The notes under the pieces were generated by a model. The model was given only the letters and a program-made list of their open reading frames with translations, was not told the origin of the DNA and made no database searches. Source: Buchnera aphidicola (Kaburagia rhusicola ensigallis) (lineage in GTDB: Bacteria > Pseudomonadota > Gammaproteobacteria > Enterobacterales > Enterobacteriaceae). Taken from it: DNA of 64,000 nucleotides. The translations under genes were made by a program, and so were the position numbers. Positions 50,086 through 60,811 of this stretch are shown piece by piece (within the stretch, counting starts at the first letter, position 1; every line of letters starts with the position of its first letter). Location: NCBI GenBank assembly GCA_039830025.1, contig CP140040.1, positions 334,001 to 398,000 on the forward strand, read 5' to 3'.

Positions 50086-52944
50086 TTAAAGTAATTTAGA
50101 TTTTTTTAAAAGTAATTGTTGTTTTCTTGATTGATATTGAAACAAAGTAGATTTTATGTTGTTCACAATTGCATATGGAGCATATCGTAAAAAATTCTTG
50201 TTAAGCAATTTTATCTTTAATTTTTTTATTTTTAAGTTAATTTCAGATATTTCTTTTTTTATTTTTTTAAGCTCTTTTGCTTCAGAAAAATGACCTAATA
50301 TAGGAATTAATAGTTCTGCTCCAGGTAATGAATACAACAAAACAGATAATGTATGCTGATTATTAGTCAATATATGTATATCTTTTAAATACAAAATTTT
50401 CTTTATATACTCTTGATATGTTTTTATTAATGCGCGCGTTTCTAAATCAACATTACAAAAATATATAGATATTGGCATTTGATAAGGCAAGTTCATATCT
50501 ATTCGACTTTGACGAATTATTGACATCAAACGTTTGATCCACTTCATTTCTTTTATGACAACATCATTTTTTAAATTTACATCATGTCTTGGAAACTGAC
50601 ATAACATAATTGTTTTAATATGTTCTATGTTTAAAAAAATACGAAATTTTTGCCAAATTTCTTCAGTAATAAATGGAATAATAGGATGTGCCAAACATAA
50701 TATTGATTTTAACACATAAAACAAAGTATGTTTAGTACCAACTGATTCAAAACGTGAACAAGATGTAATAAAAGATTTAACTAATTCTATATAAAAGTCG
50801 CAAAATTGTTTCCAAACAAATTCATATAATATACTCGAAGCTATATCAAACCGATACGTATCTAACGCACATCTATATCTTTTAACTACAATATTCAATT
50901 TTAGCAAAATCCATTGGTCAGCGATTGATAACATCTTTCTTTTATCATTTATTATTACTTGTTTATCAATGTTTAATAAAACAAAACGACTAGCATTCCA
51001 CAACTTATTACAAAAATTACGATACCCATAAAGACGGTCAACATTCCAGTTAATATATCGAGTTGGACTAGACAATATTGCACAAGTAAAACGCAATGCG
51101 TCAGTACCTACTGCCGTAACTCCATTAGGAAACTGTTGTTTAGTTTTTTGACATATTGATATTTTTAAATTCGGTTTTAATGTATTTTCTGTTCTTTTTT
51201 GAATTAACTTTTCTAACGTAATTCCATCAATCATATCCAACGGATCAATGACATTACCTTTAGATTTAGACATTTTTTGACCACTTTCATCACAAATTAA
51301 ACCAGTAATATAAATTTCTTTAAATGGAATTTTGGGTTTTCCATTTGAATCCTTGATAAAATGCATACTAAGCATGATCATTCGAGCAATCCAAAAAAAA
51401 ATTATATCAAACCCACTTACGATTACATTAGTTGGATAAAAATGTTTTAAAAAACTAGTATCTTCAGGCCAACCTAACGATGAAAATACCCATAAACCAG
51501 AAGAAAACCATGTATCTAAAACATCACTATCTTGTTTTAACTCTATATTATCCGGTAATTTGTATACTTTTCTTACATCATTTTCGTCGTTTCCTACATA
51601 TATATTATTTTTTTCATCGTACCAAACAGGAACTTGATGTCCCCACCATAATTGCCGAGAAATACACCAATCTTGTATATTACTCATCCAAGAAAAATAC
51701 ATGTTTTCATATTGTTTTGATATAAATGTGATATCTCCATTTGCTACAGCTTGCGAAGCTTGCTTTGCTAATTCAGCAACATTTAAATACCATTGATCAG
51801 TTAACAATGGTTCGAGAACAGTATCACTTCTATCTCCATATGGAATAGTCAAATTTTGTACTTCCACTTTTTCTAATTTTTTATGTATCATTAATTCATT
51901 AATAATTTCTTTTCGTGCTAAAAATCTATTCATATTATGAAATTTAAAAGGAATTTCTTCGCTATAAAAATATGAAGGTAATCCATTAACATTATATTCT
52001 TGCGCAATATGAGAAATATTTCCATCAAGAGTTAAAATATTAATCATAGGTAAATTATGTCTTACACCAATTTCAAAATCATTAAAATCATGAGCAGGAG
52101 TAATTTTCATACAACCGGTACCTTTTTCCATTTGCACAAAATGATCTCCAATAACAGGAATTACTCTATTGATTAATGGAACTAACACTTTCTTTCCTAT
52201 TAATTTTTTATATCTTACATCATTAGGATTAACAGCTATGGCTGTATCTCCAAATAACGTTTCAGGTCGAGTAGTAGCAATTATCAAAAACTGATTACAA
52301 GTTTTATCGATACAACACAAATCATCGTTGACTAATGTATATTTTATGTACCACATTTTTCCTATGCAATCACGATTTTGCACTTCTAAATCAGATACTA
52401 CTGTTTTTAGCATAGGGTCCCAGTTAACTATTTTTTTTCTTTTGTATATTAATTTTTGATTATATAAAATAATAAATGCTTTTCTCACTGCATTAGATAT
52501 CTCGGAATCTAAAGTAAATCTGATCTTTGTCCAATCTACAGAAATTCCTAATCGACGCATTTGATTAGTAATTCTTTTTACAGATTCTTCTTTCCATTGC
52601 CATGCTTTTTTTATAAAATTATCCTTTCCTAACTCTCGAATAGTTTTTTTTTCTTCTAATAATATCTTTTTTTCAAGAATAATTTGAGTAGCAATGCCAG
52701 CATGGTCTGTGCCCACTTGACAAAAAGTATTTTTTCCCTGCATACGATGATATCGTATCAAAATATCCATGATTGTATATTGAAATGCATGACCTATATG
52801 CAAATTACCAGTTATATTTGGAGGAGGTAGTATTATACAAAAATTAGGTTTATCACATTCTAAGTTAGGTTTAAAATACCCATTTTTTTCCCAAAAATCA
52901 TATAATGTTCGTTCAATTTCAAAAGGATTAAAAGATTTTTTCAT
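50086..52944 (-). CDS. valS: Valine--tRNA ligase
   Basis: Class I synthetase charging tRNA-Val, with editing of threonine. It has 952 residues against 951 in E. coli. The HIGH motif is in PPPNITGNLHIGHAFQ near residue 46. The editing domain spans about 200-330, with TTRPETLFGDTAIAVNP. The KMSKS motif is in GQKMSKSKGNVIDP. The C-terminal coiled coil (about 890-952) is lysine-rich. It follows pepA on the same strand; holC, which lies between them in E. coli, is missing. Confidence 0.97.
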   Translation of the reverse strand: MKKSFNPFEIERTLYDFWEKNGYFKPNLECDKPNFCIILPPPNITGNLHIGHAFQYTIMDILIRYHRMQGKNTFCQVGTDHAGIATQIILEKKILLEEKKTIRELGKDNFIKKAWQWKEESVKRITNQMRRLGISVDWTKIRFTLDSEISNAVRKAFIILYNQKLIYKRKKIVNWDPMLKTVVSDLEVQNRDCIGKMWYIKYTLVNDDLCCIDKTCNQFLIIATTRPETLFGDTAIAVNPNDVRYKKLIGKKVLVPLINRVIPVIGDHFVQMEKGTGCMKITPAHDFNDFEIGVRHNLPMINILTLDGNISHIAQEYNVNGLPSYFYSEEIPFKFHNMNRFLARKEIINELMIHKKLEKVEVQNLTIPYGDRSDTVLEPLLTDQWYLNVAELAKQASQAVANGDITFISKQYENMYFSWMSNIQDWCISRQLWWGHQVPVWYDEKNNIYVGNDENDVRKVYKLPDNIELKQDSDVLDTWFSSGLWVFSSLGWPEDTSFLKHFYPTNVIVSGFDIIFFWIARMIMLSMHFIKDSNGKPKIPFKEIYITGLICDESGQKMSKSKGNVIDPLDMIDGITLEKLIQKRTENTLKPNLKISICQKTKQQFPNGVTAVGTDALRFTCAILSSPTRYINWNVDRLYGYRNFCNKLWNASRFVLLNIDKQVIINDKRKMLSIADQWILLKLNIVVKRYRCALDTYRFDIASSILYEFVWKQFCDFYIELVKSFITSCSRFESVGTKHTLFYVLKSILCLAHPIIPFITEEIWQKFRIFLNIEHIKTIMLCQFPRHDVNLKNDVVIKEMKWIKRLMSIIRQSRIDMNLPYQMPISIYFCNVDLETRALIKTYQEYIKKILYLKDIHILTNNQHTLSVLLYSLPGAELLIPILGHFSEAKELKKIKKEISEINLKIKKLKIKLLNKNFLRYAPYAIVNNIKSTLFQYQSRKQQLLLKKSKLL

Positions 52945-53024
52945 TTTTAAACTTTATTAATCAAAAGTAAGTTAATATTGTGTGAAATAGTCGTTCCAAA
53001 GCATAAACATTTTTATATTTTATG

Positions 53025-54530
53025 TCATTTTAAATTTTTTAATATGTTTAAAAGAAATTGAGAAAGTAATGGAATAGGACGTCCTGTGGAACATTTTTTG
53101 TCTCCTGAAATCCAAGCAGTTCCAGCAATATCTAAATGAGCCCACTTATATTGCTTGGCGAACTCAGATAAAAAACAAGCTGCTGTAATCGCACCAGCTA
53201 CATTTCCCCCAGTATTATTAATATCAGCTATATTTGATTCTAAACTTTTATAATATTCTTTAAACAAAGGTAACTGCCATACTTTGTCATCGGTTTGACC
53301 ACCAGCTTTTTCTAAATCTTGTGCTAACATAACATCGTTAGACATCAAACCTGTAACATCATTTCCTAATGCAACAACACATGCGCCAGTCAAAGTAGCT
53401 ATATCAATGACTATTTCAGGATTAAATCTTTTAACATACGTAAGCACATCGCAAATCACTAATCGACCTTCAGCATCTGTGTTTAATACTTCTACTGTTT
53501 TTCCAGACATTGTTGTTAAAACATCACTGGGACGAAAAGATTTTGCACTAGGCATATTTTCGCAACACGCTAATATTCCTATAACATTTAAAGGTAATTT
53601 TAATTCAGAAATAATAACCATCAGTCCAAAAACAACTGCTGCTCCAGACATATCATATTTCATTTCATCCATATGTTTTGACGGCTTAATAGAAATACCA
53701 CCAGAATCAAAAGTAACCCCTTTTCCTATAAAAACAATGTTCTTTGAATGATGTCTTTTATCTCCATTATATTTTATTATGGACATTAGAGATTTATTTT
53801 TAGATCCTTGTCCAACAGATAAATATGCATTCATACCTAAATTCCTCATACTATTACAGTCAATAACATTAGTATTCATAATATTAGGATGTTTTAAAGA
53901 TAATTGTTTAGCTTTAACAGCCAAATACGAAGGAGTGCAAATGTTAGGTGGAGTATTTGATAAATTTTTAGCAAACTTTGTTCCTTTTGAAATTGCTATT
54001 CCATGTTCCAATGCTATTTTAGCATAAGACATGTTGTCGTTGTGCTTTATATTAAAAAAAATACTATTTAATGAAGAAAACAGTTTTAATTTCGTAGTTT
54101 TAAATTTATCAAAATGATACAAACGATTCTGAATAGATTCTATTGCAAATCTAATTTTCCAATATATGCTTAAATCTTTAACATTAAGTTCAGAAAAGAA
54201 ATAATGAACATTGGAAACTGGTAATTCTCGAATTATATTTATACTTTTTTTAAAAATTTTTTTGTATATACATACATCGAATGCATCTTGCTTTCCACAT
54301 CCAAACAATATAATTCGTTTTGCAGGAATAGCAGGAAGATCATACAATAATAAAAATTGACCCAACTTTCCTTCTATTTCTTTTGTATTGATCATTTCGC
54401 TAATGTAACCATTAGAACGTTGGTCTAAATCTTGCATTAATCCATCAATGTTTGAATTTTCGAACAACCCAAGAATTAGGCAATCAGGGTTTTTTTCATC
54501 TAAACTACTGTATTTTATATTATATTTCAT
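53025..54530 (-). CDS. pepA: Cytosol aminopeptidase (leucine aminopeptidase A)
   Basis: M17 family zinc/manganese aminopeptidase; in E. coli it also binds DNA in Xer recombination and in carAB regulation. It has 501 residues against 503. The signature NTDAEGRLVICDVLTY is near residue 350. KGVTFDSGGISIKPS supplies metal ligands, and MKYDMSGAA and IATLTGACVVALG follow. Active-site residues are intact. It is the first gene of a pepA-valS unit. Confidence 0.96.
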   Translation of the reverse strand: MKYNIKYSSLDEKNPDCLILGLFENSNIDGLMQDLDQRSNGYISEMINTKEIEGKLGQFLLLYDLPAIPAKRIILFGCGKQDAFDVCIYKKIFKKSINIIRELPVSNVHYFFSELNVKDLSIYWKIRFAIESIQNRLYHFDKFKTTKLKLFSSLNSIFFNIKHNDNMSYAKIALEHGIAISKGTKFAKNLSNTPPNICTPSYLAVKAKQLSLKHPNIMNTNVIDCNSMRNLGMNAYLSVGQGSKNKSLMSIIKYNGDKRHHSKNIVFIGKGVTFDSGGISIKPSKHMDEMKYDMSGAAVVFGLMVIISELKLPLNVIGILACCENMPSAKSFRPSDVLTTMSGKTVEVLNTDAEGRLVICDVLTYVKRFNPEIVIDIATLTGACVVALGNDVTGLMSNDVMLAQDLEKAGGQTDDKVWQLPLFKEYYKSLESNIADINNTGGNVAGAITAACFLSEFAKQYKWAHLDIAGTAWISGDKKCSTGRPIPLLSQFLLNILKNLK

Positions 54531-55151
54531 ATTTTTTCCAAAAAAAATAAAACTTATTCATTACCGACTAAAATAAATTAATGCTTTAAATTACGTATTA
54601 AAAACAACACAGATATACAAAAATCACAAATTTCAAGAGTATATATAATATAAAACATAGAAGTTTTTTATCATTTTTAAAGCAACTTCAATATTTTTAT
54701 TAGAAAAAATTCATCATATAAACATTTTAAATTCATATTAACTTGATTTTTACTTATTTGAACTAAATTTAAATGTAACTTAAATGTTCAATATGATAAT
54801 ATCTAGTTTTATTTAACTAATTTTAACGATTAAATATGTACATATTTAAAATATTAATTTATTTTTTAAAAAACTCAGATATATAATTTTATTTTAATAA
54901 ATATATCATTATAAAAAATGAAATTAAATTAATTTTTAAATTATGTAATATTCAATTTTTCACAAATAACCCAACTAATCAAAATTAATATATTATAATT
55001 AAAACTTTTTTACAACATTATAAGCCTGCAAAAAAAAATAAAATTACATAGAATACATACATCAATTAAATATATTTTTATGAATTACTTGCTTTTGTAT
55101 TCATTTTGTAATTTCAATATAAATATCAAATTGTATTAGAGATAATAAATT
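54531..55151. other. Divergent spacer, pepA / argI
   Basis: The 621 bases contain no coding frame. I looked for ARG boxes (TGAAT-type dyads) in front of argI and saw none that is convincing, so arginine control by ArgR is not supported. An AGAGATAAT sequence precedes the argI ATG. Confidence 0.5.
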
Positions 55152-56168
55152 ATGCAAACATTATATAATAAAAGCTGTCTTAGATTATTAGACTTCCAAA
55201 AATGTGAAATTGAATACATTATTAATTTTTCTAGTTTCTTAAAACATTTAAAAAAAAATGATAAAGAAGTACGTTATTTAAAAAATAAAAGCATTGTATT
55301 GATTTTCGAAAAAGAATCAACTAGAACTAGATGCGCATTTGAAGTTGCAGCATTCGATCAAGGAGCTAATGTTACATACTTAGGACCAGGAAATACTCAC
55401 TTAGGATACAAAGAATCCATAAAAGATACTGCTAGAGTATTAAGTCGTATGTATAATGGTATTCAATATCGCGGACATAATCATAAAACTATAGAAATAT
55501 TAGAAAAATATGCTAATGTTCCAGTATGGAATGGATTAACAGAAAAATTTCATCCTACACAAGTATTAGCAGATTTGCTAACTATGAAAGAAACTTTATC
55601 GTCTCCATCATTGTCTCAAATTAGTTGTGCTTACATTGGTGATACAAAAAATAACATAGGATACACTTGGTTAGAAGCTGCAGCTCGTTTAGGTTTAAAT
55701 TTACGTTTAGTTTCACCTTCCGAATTTTGGCCAGAATCAAATTTCTTTTTACAATGCAAACTTGAAGCGCAAAAAAATAATGGAGATATAATTTGTACAG
55801 AAAATATTGAAGAAGGTGTAAAAAATGTTAATTTTATTTATTCTGATGTTTGGATGTCTATGGGAGAACCAAACAAGAAGTGGAAAAATCGTATTTTATT
55901 ATTAAAAAAATACCAAATTAACTCCAAAATGTTACATTTAACAAAAAATAAAAAAGTAAAAATTTTACATTGCTTACCAGCTTTTCATGATAATAATACA
56001 ATCGTAGGAAAAGAAATAATTAAAAAAAATAATTTAAAAAATGGAATAGAAATTACAAATGAAATATTCGAATCACATGCAAATACAATTTTTGAACAAT
56101 CTGAAAATCGATTACACACTATTAAAGCATTAATGATCACCAGTCTAACAAAAAATTTTTCTTATTAA
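55152..56168 (+). CDS. argI: Ornithine carbamoyltransferase
   Basis: Joins ornithine and carbamoyl phosphate to citrulline in arginine synthesis. It has 338 residues against 334 in E. coli. The carbamoyl phosphate motif [14 protein letters not shown] is near residue 55. The [12 protein letters not shown] segment and the ornithine-binding catalytic Cys motif HCLPAFHD are present. VWMSMGEP is the SMG loop. Arginine is an essential amino acid for aphids, explaining retention. It is followed by pyrB, which uses the same substrate. Confidence 0.96.
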   Translation: MQTLYNKSCLRLLDFQKCEIEYIINFSSFLKHLKKNDKEVRYLKNKSIVLIFEKESTRTRCAFEVAAFDQGANVTYLGPGNTHLGYKESIKDTARVLSRMYNGIQYRGHNHKTIEILEKYANVPVWNGLTEKFHPTQVLADLLTMKETLSSPSLSQISCAYIGDTKNNIGYTWLEAAARLGLNLRLVSPSEFWPESNFFLQCKLEAQKNNGDIICTENIEEGVKNVNFIYSDVWMSMGEPNKKWKNRILLLKKYQINSKMLHLTKNKKVKILHCLPAFHDNNTIVGKEIIKKNNLKNGIEITNEIFESHANTIFEQSENRLHTIKALMITSLTKNFSY

Positions 56169-56324
56169 ACGTGCAAAACAAAATGTATTTTTATTTAAAC
56201 TATCAACTTAAAATTAAACTAAATCATTAATATTTTTAATGCTAAATAAATATCTTACGTTTAAAATAAGATTGTATAACATTAAACATGCACTTGTGTT
56301 TATTTAAAAATAAGGAAAATTAAT

Positions 56325-57265
56325 ATGAATCATTCTTTATATTTAAAAAATATTATATCTATTAATGATTTAACTAAGCAAGAATTAGAATTAATTTTAC
56401 ATGTTGCTAGTATTCTTAAAAAAAAAATCATTTAAAAATACTAAAAAATAAAATTATTGCTATTTGTTTTTTCGAAGCTTCTACTCGAACACGATTGTCT
56501 TTTGAAACTGCAATACTTAGATTAGGTGCATCAATAATTGGTTTTTCTGATGGAAATAATATTTCTTTTGGAAAAAAAGGAGAAAATTTATCAGATACTA
56601 TTTCAGTTATTAGTACTTATGTTGATTTAATTATTATTCGACATCCTAAAGAAGGAGCAGCTCGTCTTGCATCTGAATATTCTAATAATATTCCTATTAT
56701 AAATGCTGGAGATGGCTCCAATCAACATCCCACTCAAACACTGTTAGATTTATTTACTATTAAAGAAACTCAAAAAAAATTACACAACTTAAATATAGGA
56801 ATGGTTGGTGACTTAAAATATGGCAGAACAGTGCACTCTTTAGCTCAAGCTTTGTCAAAATTTAAAAATAATCGTTTTTTCTTCATTTCACCTGATGAAT
56901 TAACCATGCCGAATTACATTAATAATATGTTATATGAAAAAAATATTGTTTGGAATCAATACGATAACATAAAAAAAATTATTTCTAAAGTAGACATTTT
57001 ATATATTACACGTATTCAAAAAGAAAGATTCGAACCTACTGAATATGTCAATGTCAAAGAACGATGCGTCTTAAAAGCCATAGATTTAAGATACGCAAAA
57101 AAAAATCTTAAAATTTTACATCCATTACCTCGCATAAACGAAATATCTAAAGATGTAGATCAAACACCGTATGCTTGGTATTTTCAACAAGCCAAGAATG
57201 GAGTGTATACACGACAAGCATTATTAGCGTTAGTATTAAGAAAGGATATATATGAATCAAATTAA
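56325..57265 (+). CDS. pyrB: Aspartate carbamoyltransferase catalytic chain, split by a poly(A) frameshift
   Basis: Commits carbamoyl phosphate to pyrimidine synthesis. The ATG at 56325 follows a TAAGGAAAA site; the N-terminus [20 protein letters not shown] matches E. coli. At ten A residues (56418-56427) the frame runs into a TAA. The other frame continues [19 protein letters not shown], aligning with QPELLKHKVIASCFFEAS. An 11-A tract gives 313 residues (311 in E. coli) with exact alignment across the tract. Downstream motifs [21 protein letters not shown] and HPLPRINEI are intact. Its last 14 bases overlap pyrI. The very good conservation after the break argues for continued function. Confidence 0.9.
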
Positions 57266-57719
57266 AAAATTAAAAGTAGAAGCTATTAATTGCGGTAGTG
57301 TGATTGATCATATTCCAGCTCAAATTGGATTTAAATTACTTACGTTATTTAGATTTACAGAAATAGAACAAAGAATTACTATAGGATTAAATTTACCTTC
57401 AAGAAAATTAATAAAAAAAGATTTAATAAAAATAGAAAACATATTTTTAACAGATCATCAAATAAATCAATTATCCATTTATGCTCCACATGCTACAGTA
57501 AACTATATTAACAAATATAAACTGGTAGAAAAAATTTTTCCTATTGTACCTAGCAGTATAGATAAAATATTAGTATGTCCAAATAGTAATTGTGTTAGTA
57601 ATGATATAGAAATTGCTTCTAGTTTTACGTTTAAAAAAAATAATGATATGTATTTAATATGCAAATATTGCGAAAAAGAATTTCAAAAAAACATTATTTT
57701 AAAAAATCCATGCAAATAA
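57252..57719 (+). CDS. pyrI: Aspartate carbamoyltransferase regulatory chain
   Basis: Binds CTP and ATP to regulate PyrB. It has 155 residues against 153 in E. coli. The allosteric domain has [20 protein letters not shown] with the nucleotide-binding residues. The zinc domain has four cysteines, CPNSNC and CKYC, which hold the contact to PyrB. The start overlaps the pyrB end by 14 bases, so the two are translationally coupled. An intact regulatory subunit next to a frameshifted catalytic gene supports the view that PyrB is still made. Confidence 0.96.
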   Translation: MNQIKKLKVEAINCGSVIDHIPAQIGFKLLTLFRFTEIEQRITIGLNLPSRKLIKKDLIKIENIFLTDHQINQLSIYAPHATVNYINKYKLVEKIFPIVPSSIDKILVCPNSNCVSNDIEIASSFTFKKNNDMYLICKYCEKEFQKNIILKNPCK

Positions 57720-57794
57720 TCATGTTATTTACAATTTTACATATAACTAATAATATTCATTTTCAAACTAATGTTTATAGAGACAATGTAATTT

Positions 57795-58184
57795 ATGAAA
57801 ATTATGATCGACACAAAAAAAATAATTAATCCTATTGGTCCTTATACAACAGCAATACAGATAGAAAACTTAATTTTTGTATCTGGACAAATTTCTAATG
57901 CCATAGATTTAAATAATAGTAGCAATAATATTGTTATTCAAACTCAAGAGATATTAAATAATATTAAGTTAATTTTAAAAAAAGCTAAGACAAATATTGA
58001 AAACATCGTAAAAACTACTATATTCATAACTAATTTGAAAAAATTAGATATTGTCAACGAGATATATAAAAAATTTTTTTTAAAATATTCTACTTATTTT
58101 CCAACCAGATCTTGTATCGAAGTATCTAAATTACCTCAAAATGCTTTAATTGAAATTGAAGTTATTGCTTATAAAAAATCATAA
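57795..58184 (+). CDS. ridA: Reactive intermediate/imine deaminase RidA
   Basis: Hydrolyses reactive enamine/imine products of PLP enzymes, protecting amino acid pathways. It has 129 residues against 128 in E. coli. IGPYTTAIQ, FVSGQIS and the catalytic Arg in PTRSCIEVSKLPQNALIEIE are conserved. The first ATG (57795) fits the family length best. In E. coli it also follows pyrI. Confidence 0.94.
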   Translation: MKIMIDTKKIINPIGPYTTAIQIENLIFVSGQISNAIDLNNSSNNIVIQTQEILNNIKLILKKAKTNIENIVKTTIFITNLKKLDIVNEIYKKFFLKYSTYFPTRSCIEVSKLPQNALIEIEVIAYKKS

Positions 58185-58205
58185 TACATTTAAATGTAAA
58201 TTTAC

Positions 58206-58232
58206 AAGGCAAAGAATTTATTCCTTTGCCTT
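58206..58232 (+). terminator. Terminator after ridA
   Basis: The arms AAGGCAAAG (58206-58214) and CTTTGCCTT (58224-58232) pair perfectly over 9 bp with a 9-base loop, 21 bases after the ridA stop. Four of the nine pairs are G-C. Only a weak A/T stretch follows. It probably ends the pyrBI-ridA transcript. Confidence 0.65.
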
Positions 58233-58445
58233 ATATTGGAATTATTAATATTTTAAAAAAATAACCGTGCATGAAATGTAAAACTCATAATACAATTTCA
58301 TTCAATTAATAACCAATATTTAAAATATGTTCTTAAAATAACCTTTTATACTCATTTTATTATTGTTCATTAAACATTATATGGTAGATAACATATAACT
58401 TTATATTCTTATATTAACTATAGAAATAACATCATAAACAATAAA

Positions 58446-60254
58446 TTAAACGTGTTTGCGACGATAAGAAGTTAAAGTATTACCTTCTTTGCGAGTACTT
58501 TTAATATTTCGTTTTATTTCCATCGTTTTTTTAAAATTTAAACGTTCATTATTATAATTTTTTTTATGATTATTGAATCGATAACTATTTTTAAAATTTG
58601 AATTATATAGTAATCTTATATTGATTGGTTTATTAAGTACTTTAGTATTAATAAACAATTTTGATAAGTTTTTAGATAATCCTATTGGTAACTCAACAGT
58701 AGAGTATGTTGAAAACAATCTAATATTTCCAATGTTTTTACTACTAATATTTCCTTCATTAGCAATAGCTCCGACTATATGGCGAACTTCTACACCATCG
58801 TTACGACCTATTTCAACACGATATAAATCCATATTTTTACCGTCTTTACTATCACGTCGAGGACGAACATTATTTATTTTGTCATGAAATCGATGAGTAT
58901 CCCTTACGTTTACATGTCGATTAGAACGTACTAAATCTGGTTTTATGATCAAAGGACGTTCTCCCTGCGCCATTTTTAACAATGCTGCTGCTAATAGTTC
59001 TATATCTAACTTTTCTGTAAGTTGTAATTTAGACAATAGATCACGATACTGATTTAAATCTTCACTTTCTAATTGTGATTGAACTTTTTTAGAAAATTTT
59101 TCTAATCGTCGTTTACTTAATAATTCGATTTTTGGTAATGTAACTTCTCTCATAGTGAGTTGCATTATACGTTCAATATTTCTTAATAAACGTCGTTCGC
59201 GATTTTCAACAAACAATAATGCTTTTCCTTTTCTTCCTGCACGACCTGTACGACCAATTCGATGGATATATGATTCTGCATCCATAGGAATATCGTAATT
59301 AATCACTAAGCTAATGCGATCAACATCTAAACCACGCGCAGCAACATCTGTAGCAATTAATATATCTAATCTTCCGTCTTTCAATTTCTCTAATGTTTGT
59401 TCTCGCAGTGATTGATTCATATCACCATTCAATGCAGCACTACTATAACCATTGCGTTCTAAAGCCTCAGATACTTCTAATGTTGCATTTTTAGTACGCA
59501 CAAATATAATAGTAGCGGAAAAGTCTTCTGCTTCTAAAAAGCGAACTAATGCATCAGTTTTTTTTCCATAAACTATCCAAAAACTTTGGTGTATATCAGG
59601 GCGTGTAATAGTGTTAGACTGAATTTTTATTTCTTTTGGATTATGCATAAATCTTTTAGAAATTCTTCGAATAACATCTGGCATGGTTGCGGAAAACAAA
59701 GCTGTTTGATGCTTATCTGGAATTTTAGTCATAATCGTTTCTACATCTTCTATAAACCCCATTCTTAACATTTCATCAGCTTCGTCTAATACCAAACCAC
59801 TTAAATTAGATAAATTTAATGTTCCTCTTTTTAAATGATCAAGTAAACGTCCTGGAGTTCCTACAACAATTTGAGGTCCTTGACGTAAAATTTTTAACTG
59901 TACATCGTATCTTTGACCACCGTACAATGCTAATACATGTATTCCGATTAAATTTTTTGAAAAATTCGAAAATGCTTTAGCAACTTGTACTGCTAATTCG
60001 CGAGTAGGTGTTAAAACTAAAATTTGTGGATATTTTAAATTTAACTTTACATTATTTAATAAAGGTAATGCAAATGCAGCAGTTTTTCCACTGCCTGTTT
60101 GTGCCATTCCTAAGACGTCTTTGCCCTGTAAAAGATAAGGAATGCATGCAGACTGAATAGGTGAGGGATCTATATATCCCATATCATTTAATGCATTTAA
60201 AATAGACGAATTCAAACCTAACTTGGAAAATGTTGTTTTATAAGTGTAAATCAT
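58446..60254 (-). CDS. deaD: ATP-dependent RNA helicase DeaD (CsdA)
   Basis: DEAD-box helicase for ribosome assembly and mRNA decay, important at low temperature in E. coli. It has 602 residues against 629. Motif Q and motif [12 protein letters not shown], then PTRELAVQ, motif [11 protein letters not shown], motif III FSATMP, and in the second RecA domain RGLDVDRI and [12 protein letters not shown] DbpA-type RNA-binding domain lies at about 480-555. The C-terminal tail is basic and low complexity. The truncated RNase E lacks the known helicase-binding scaffold, so it probably acts on its own. Confidence 0.96.
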   Translation of the reverse strand: MIYTYKTTFSKLGLNSSILNALNDMGYIDPSPIQSACIPYLLQGKDVLGMAQTGSGKTAAFALPLLNNVKLNLKYPQILVLTPTRELAVQVAKAFSNFSKNLIGIHVLALYGGQRYDVQLKILRQGPQIVVGTPGRLLDHLKRGTLNLSNLSGLVLDEADEMLRMGFIEDVETIMTKIPDKHQTALFSATMPDVIRRISKRFMHNPKEIKIQSNTITRPDIHQSFWIVYGKKTDALVRFLEAEDFSATIIFVRTKNATLEVSEALERNGYSSAALNGDMNQSLREQTLEKLKDGRLDILIATDVAARGLDVDRISLVINYDIPMDAESYIHRIGRTGRAGRKGKALLFVENRERRLLRNIERIMQLTMREVTLPKIELLSKRRLEKFSKKVQSQLESEDLNQYRDLLSKLQLTEKLDIELLAAALLKMAQGERPLIIKPDLVRSNRHVNVRDTHRFHDKINNVRPRRDSKDGKNMDLYRVEIGRNDGVEVRHIVGAIANEGNISSKNIGNIRLFSTYSTVELPIGLSKNLSKLFINTKVLNKPINIRLLYNSNFKNSYRFNNHKKNYNNERLNFKKTMEIKRNIKSTRKEGNTLTSYRRKHV

Positions 60255-60811
60255 GTAAATATGTATGCCTCTTAAGTTACAGCAGCCAGTTTACATTACT
60301 TATAATAAAAATCTCTTTTTATTTTTCATTGGACAATGTTAACCGGCTCAAAATAGATAATTTGAAAAAACACTCATACTCTATAAGAGTTTAATAATAA
60401 AATTATTTTTTGTCGTATTATATAAAATTTTTTTAAAATTATATATTTTTGTTAAATACGAACTTATTACATATAAAAAATGAGATATGAATTTTATTGA
60501 ATGTTTAAATGTGTTTTATACTACAACATATATTTAAAATTATAAAAAATTAAAAAATTTAAAATCTAACAATAATTATGAGATGAATATTTTTAAAAAA
60601 TATAAAAATGTTTATTAAACTAATTTTTAAATACTAAACATTGATATAAATTAAATATTAAAGTATTAATTTTTTAAATAAAGTATTACCAAAATATATA
60701 ATTCTAGCAAGTTTTTAGTATATATATCCAGTATTGATCTTAAAATATATTGTATTGTATATATTTTATAATATGGACGATTTGTTTATATACTAAAATT
60801 TAATATAAAGT
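60255..60811. other. Spacer between pnp and deaD; lost nlpI
   Basis: The 557 bases separate pnp from deaD; in E. coli, nlpI lies here and no trace is recognisable. The 100 bases before deaD are less A/T-rich than other spacers, with a CAGCAGCC segment (60281-60288) and AACCGGCTC (60340-60348). They may form a structured deaD leader, but I can support no specific hairpin. Confidence 0.45.

Noticed and set aside
53407..53751. 114-codon plus-strand frame opposite pepA
   Set aside because: Antisense shadow of the conserved M17 active-site region.
54531..55151. ARG box in front of argI
   Set aside because: Only loose A/T similarity; no paired TGAAT/ATTCA motif at a fitting distance.
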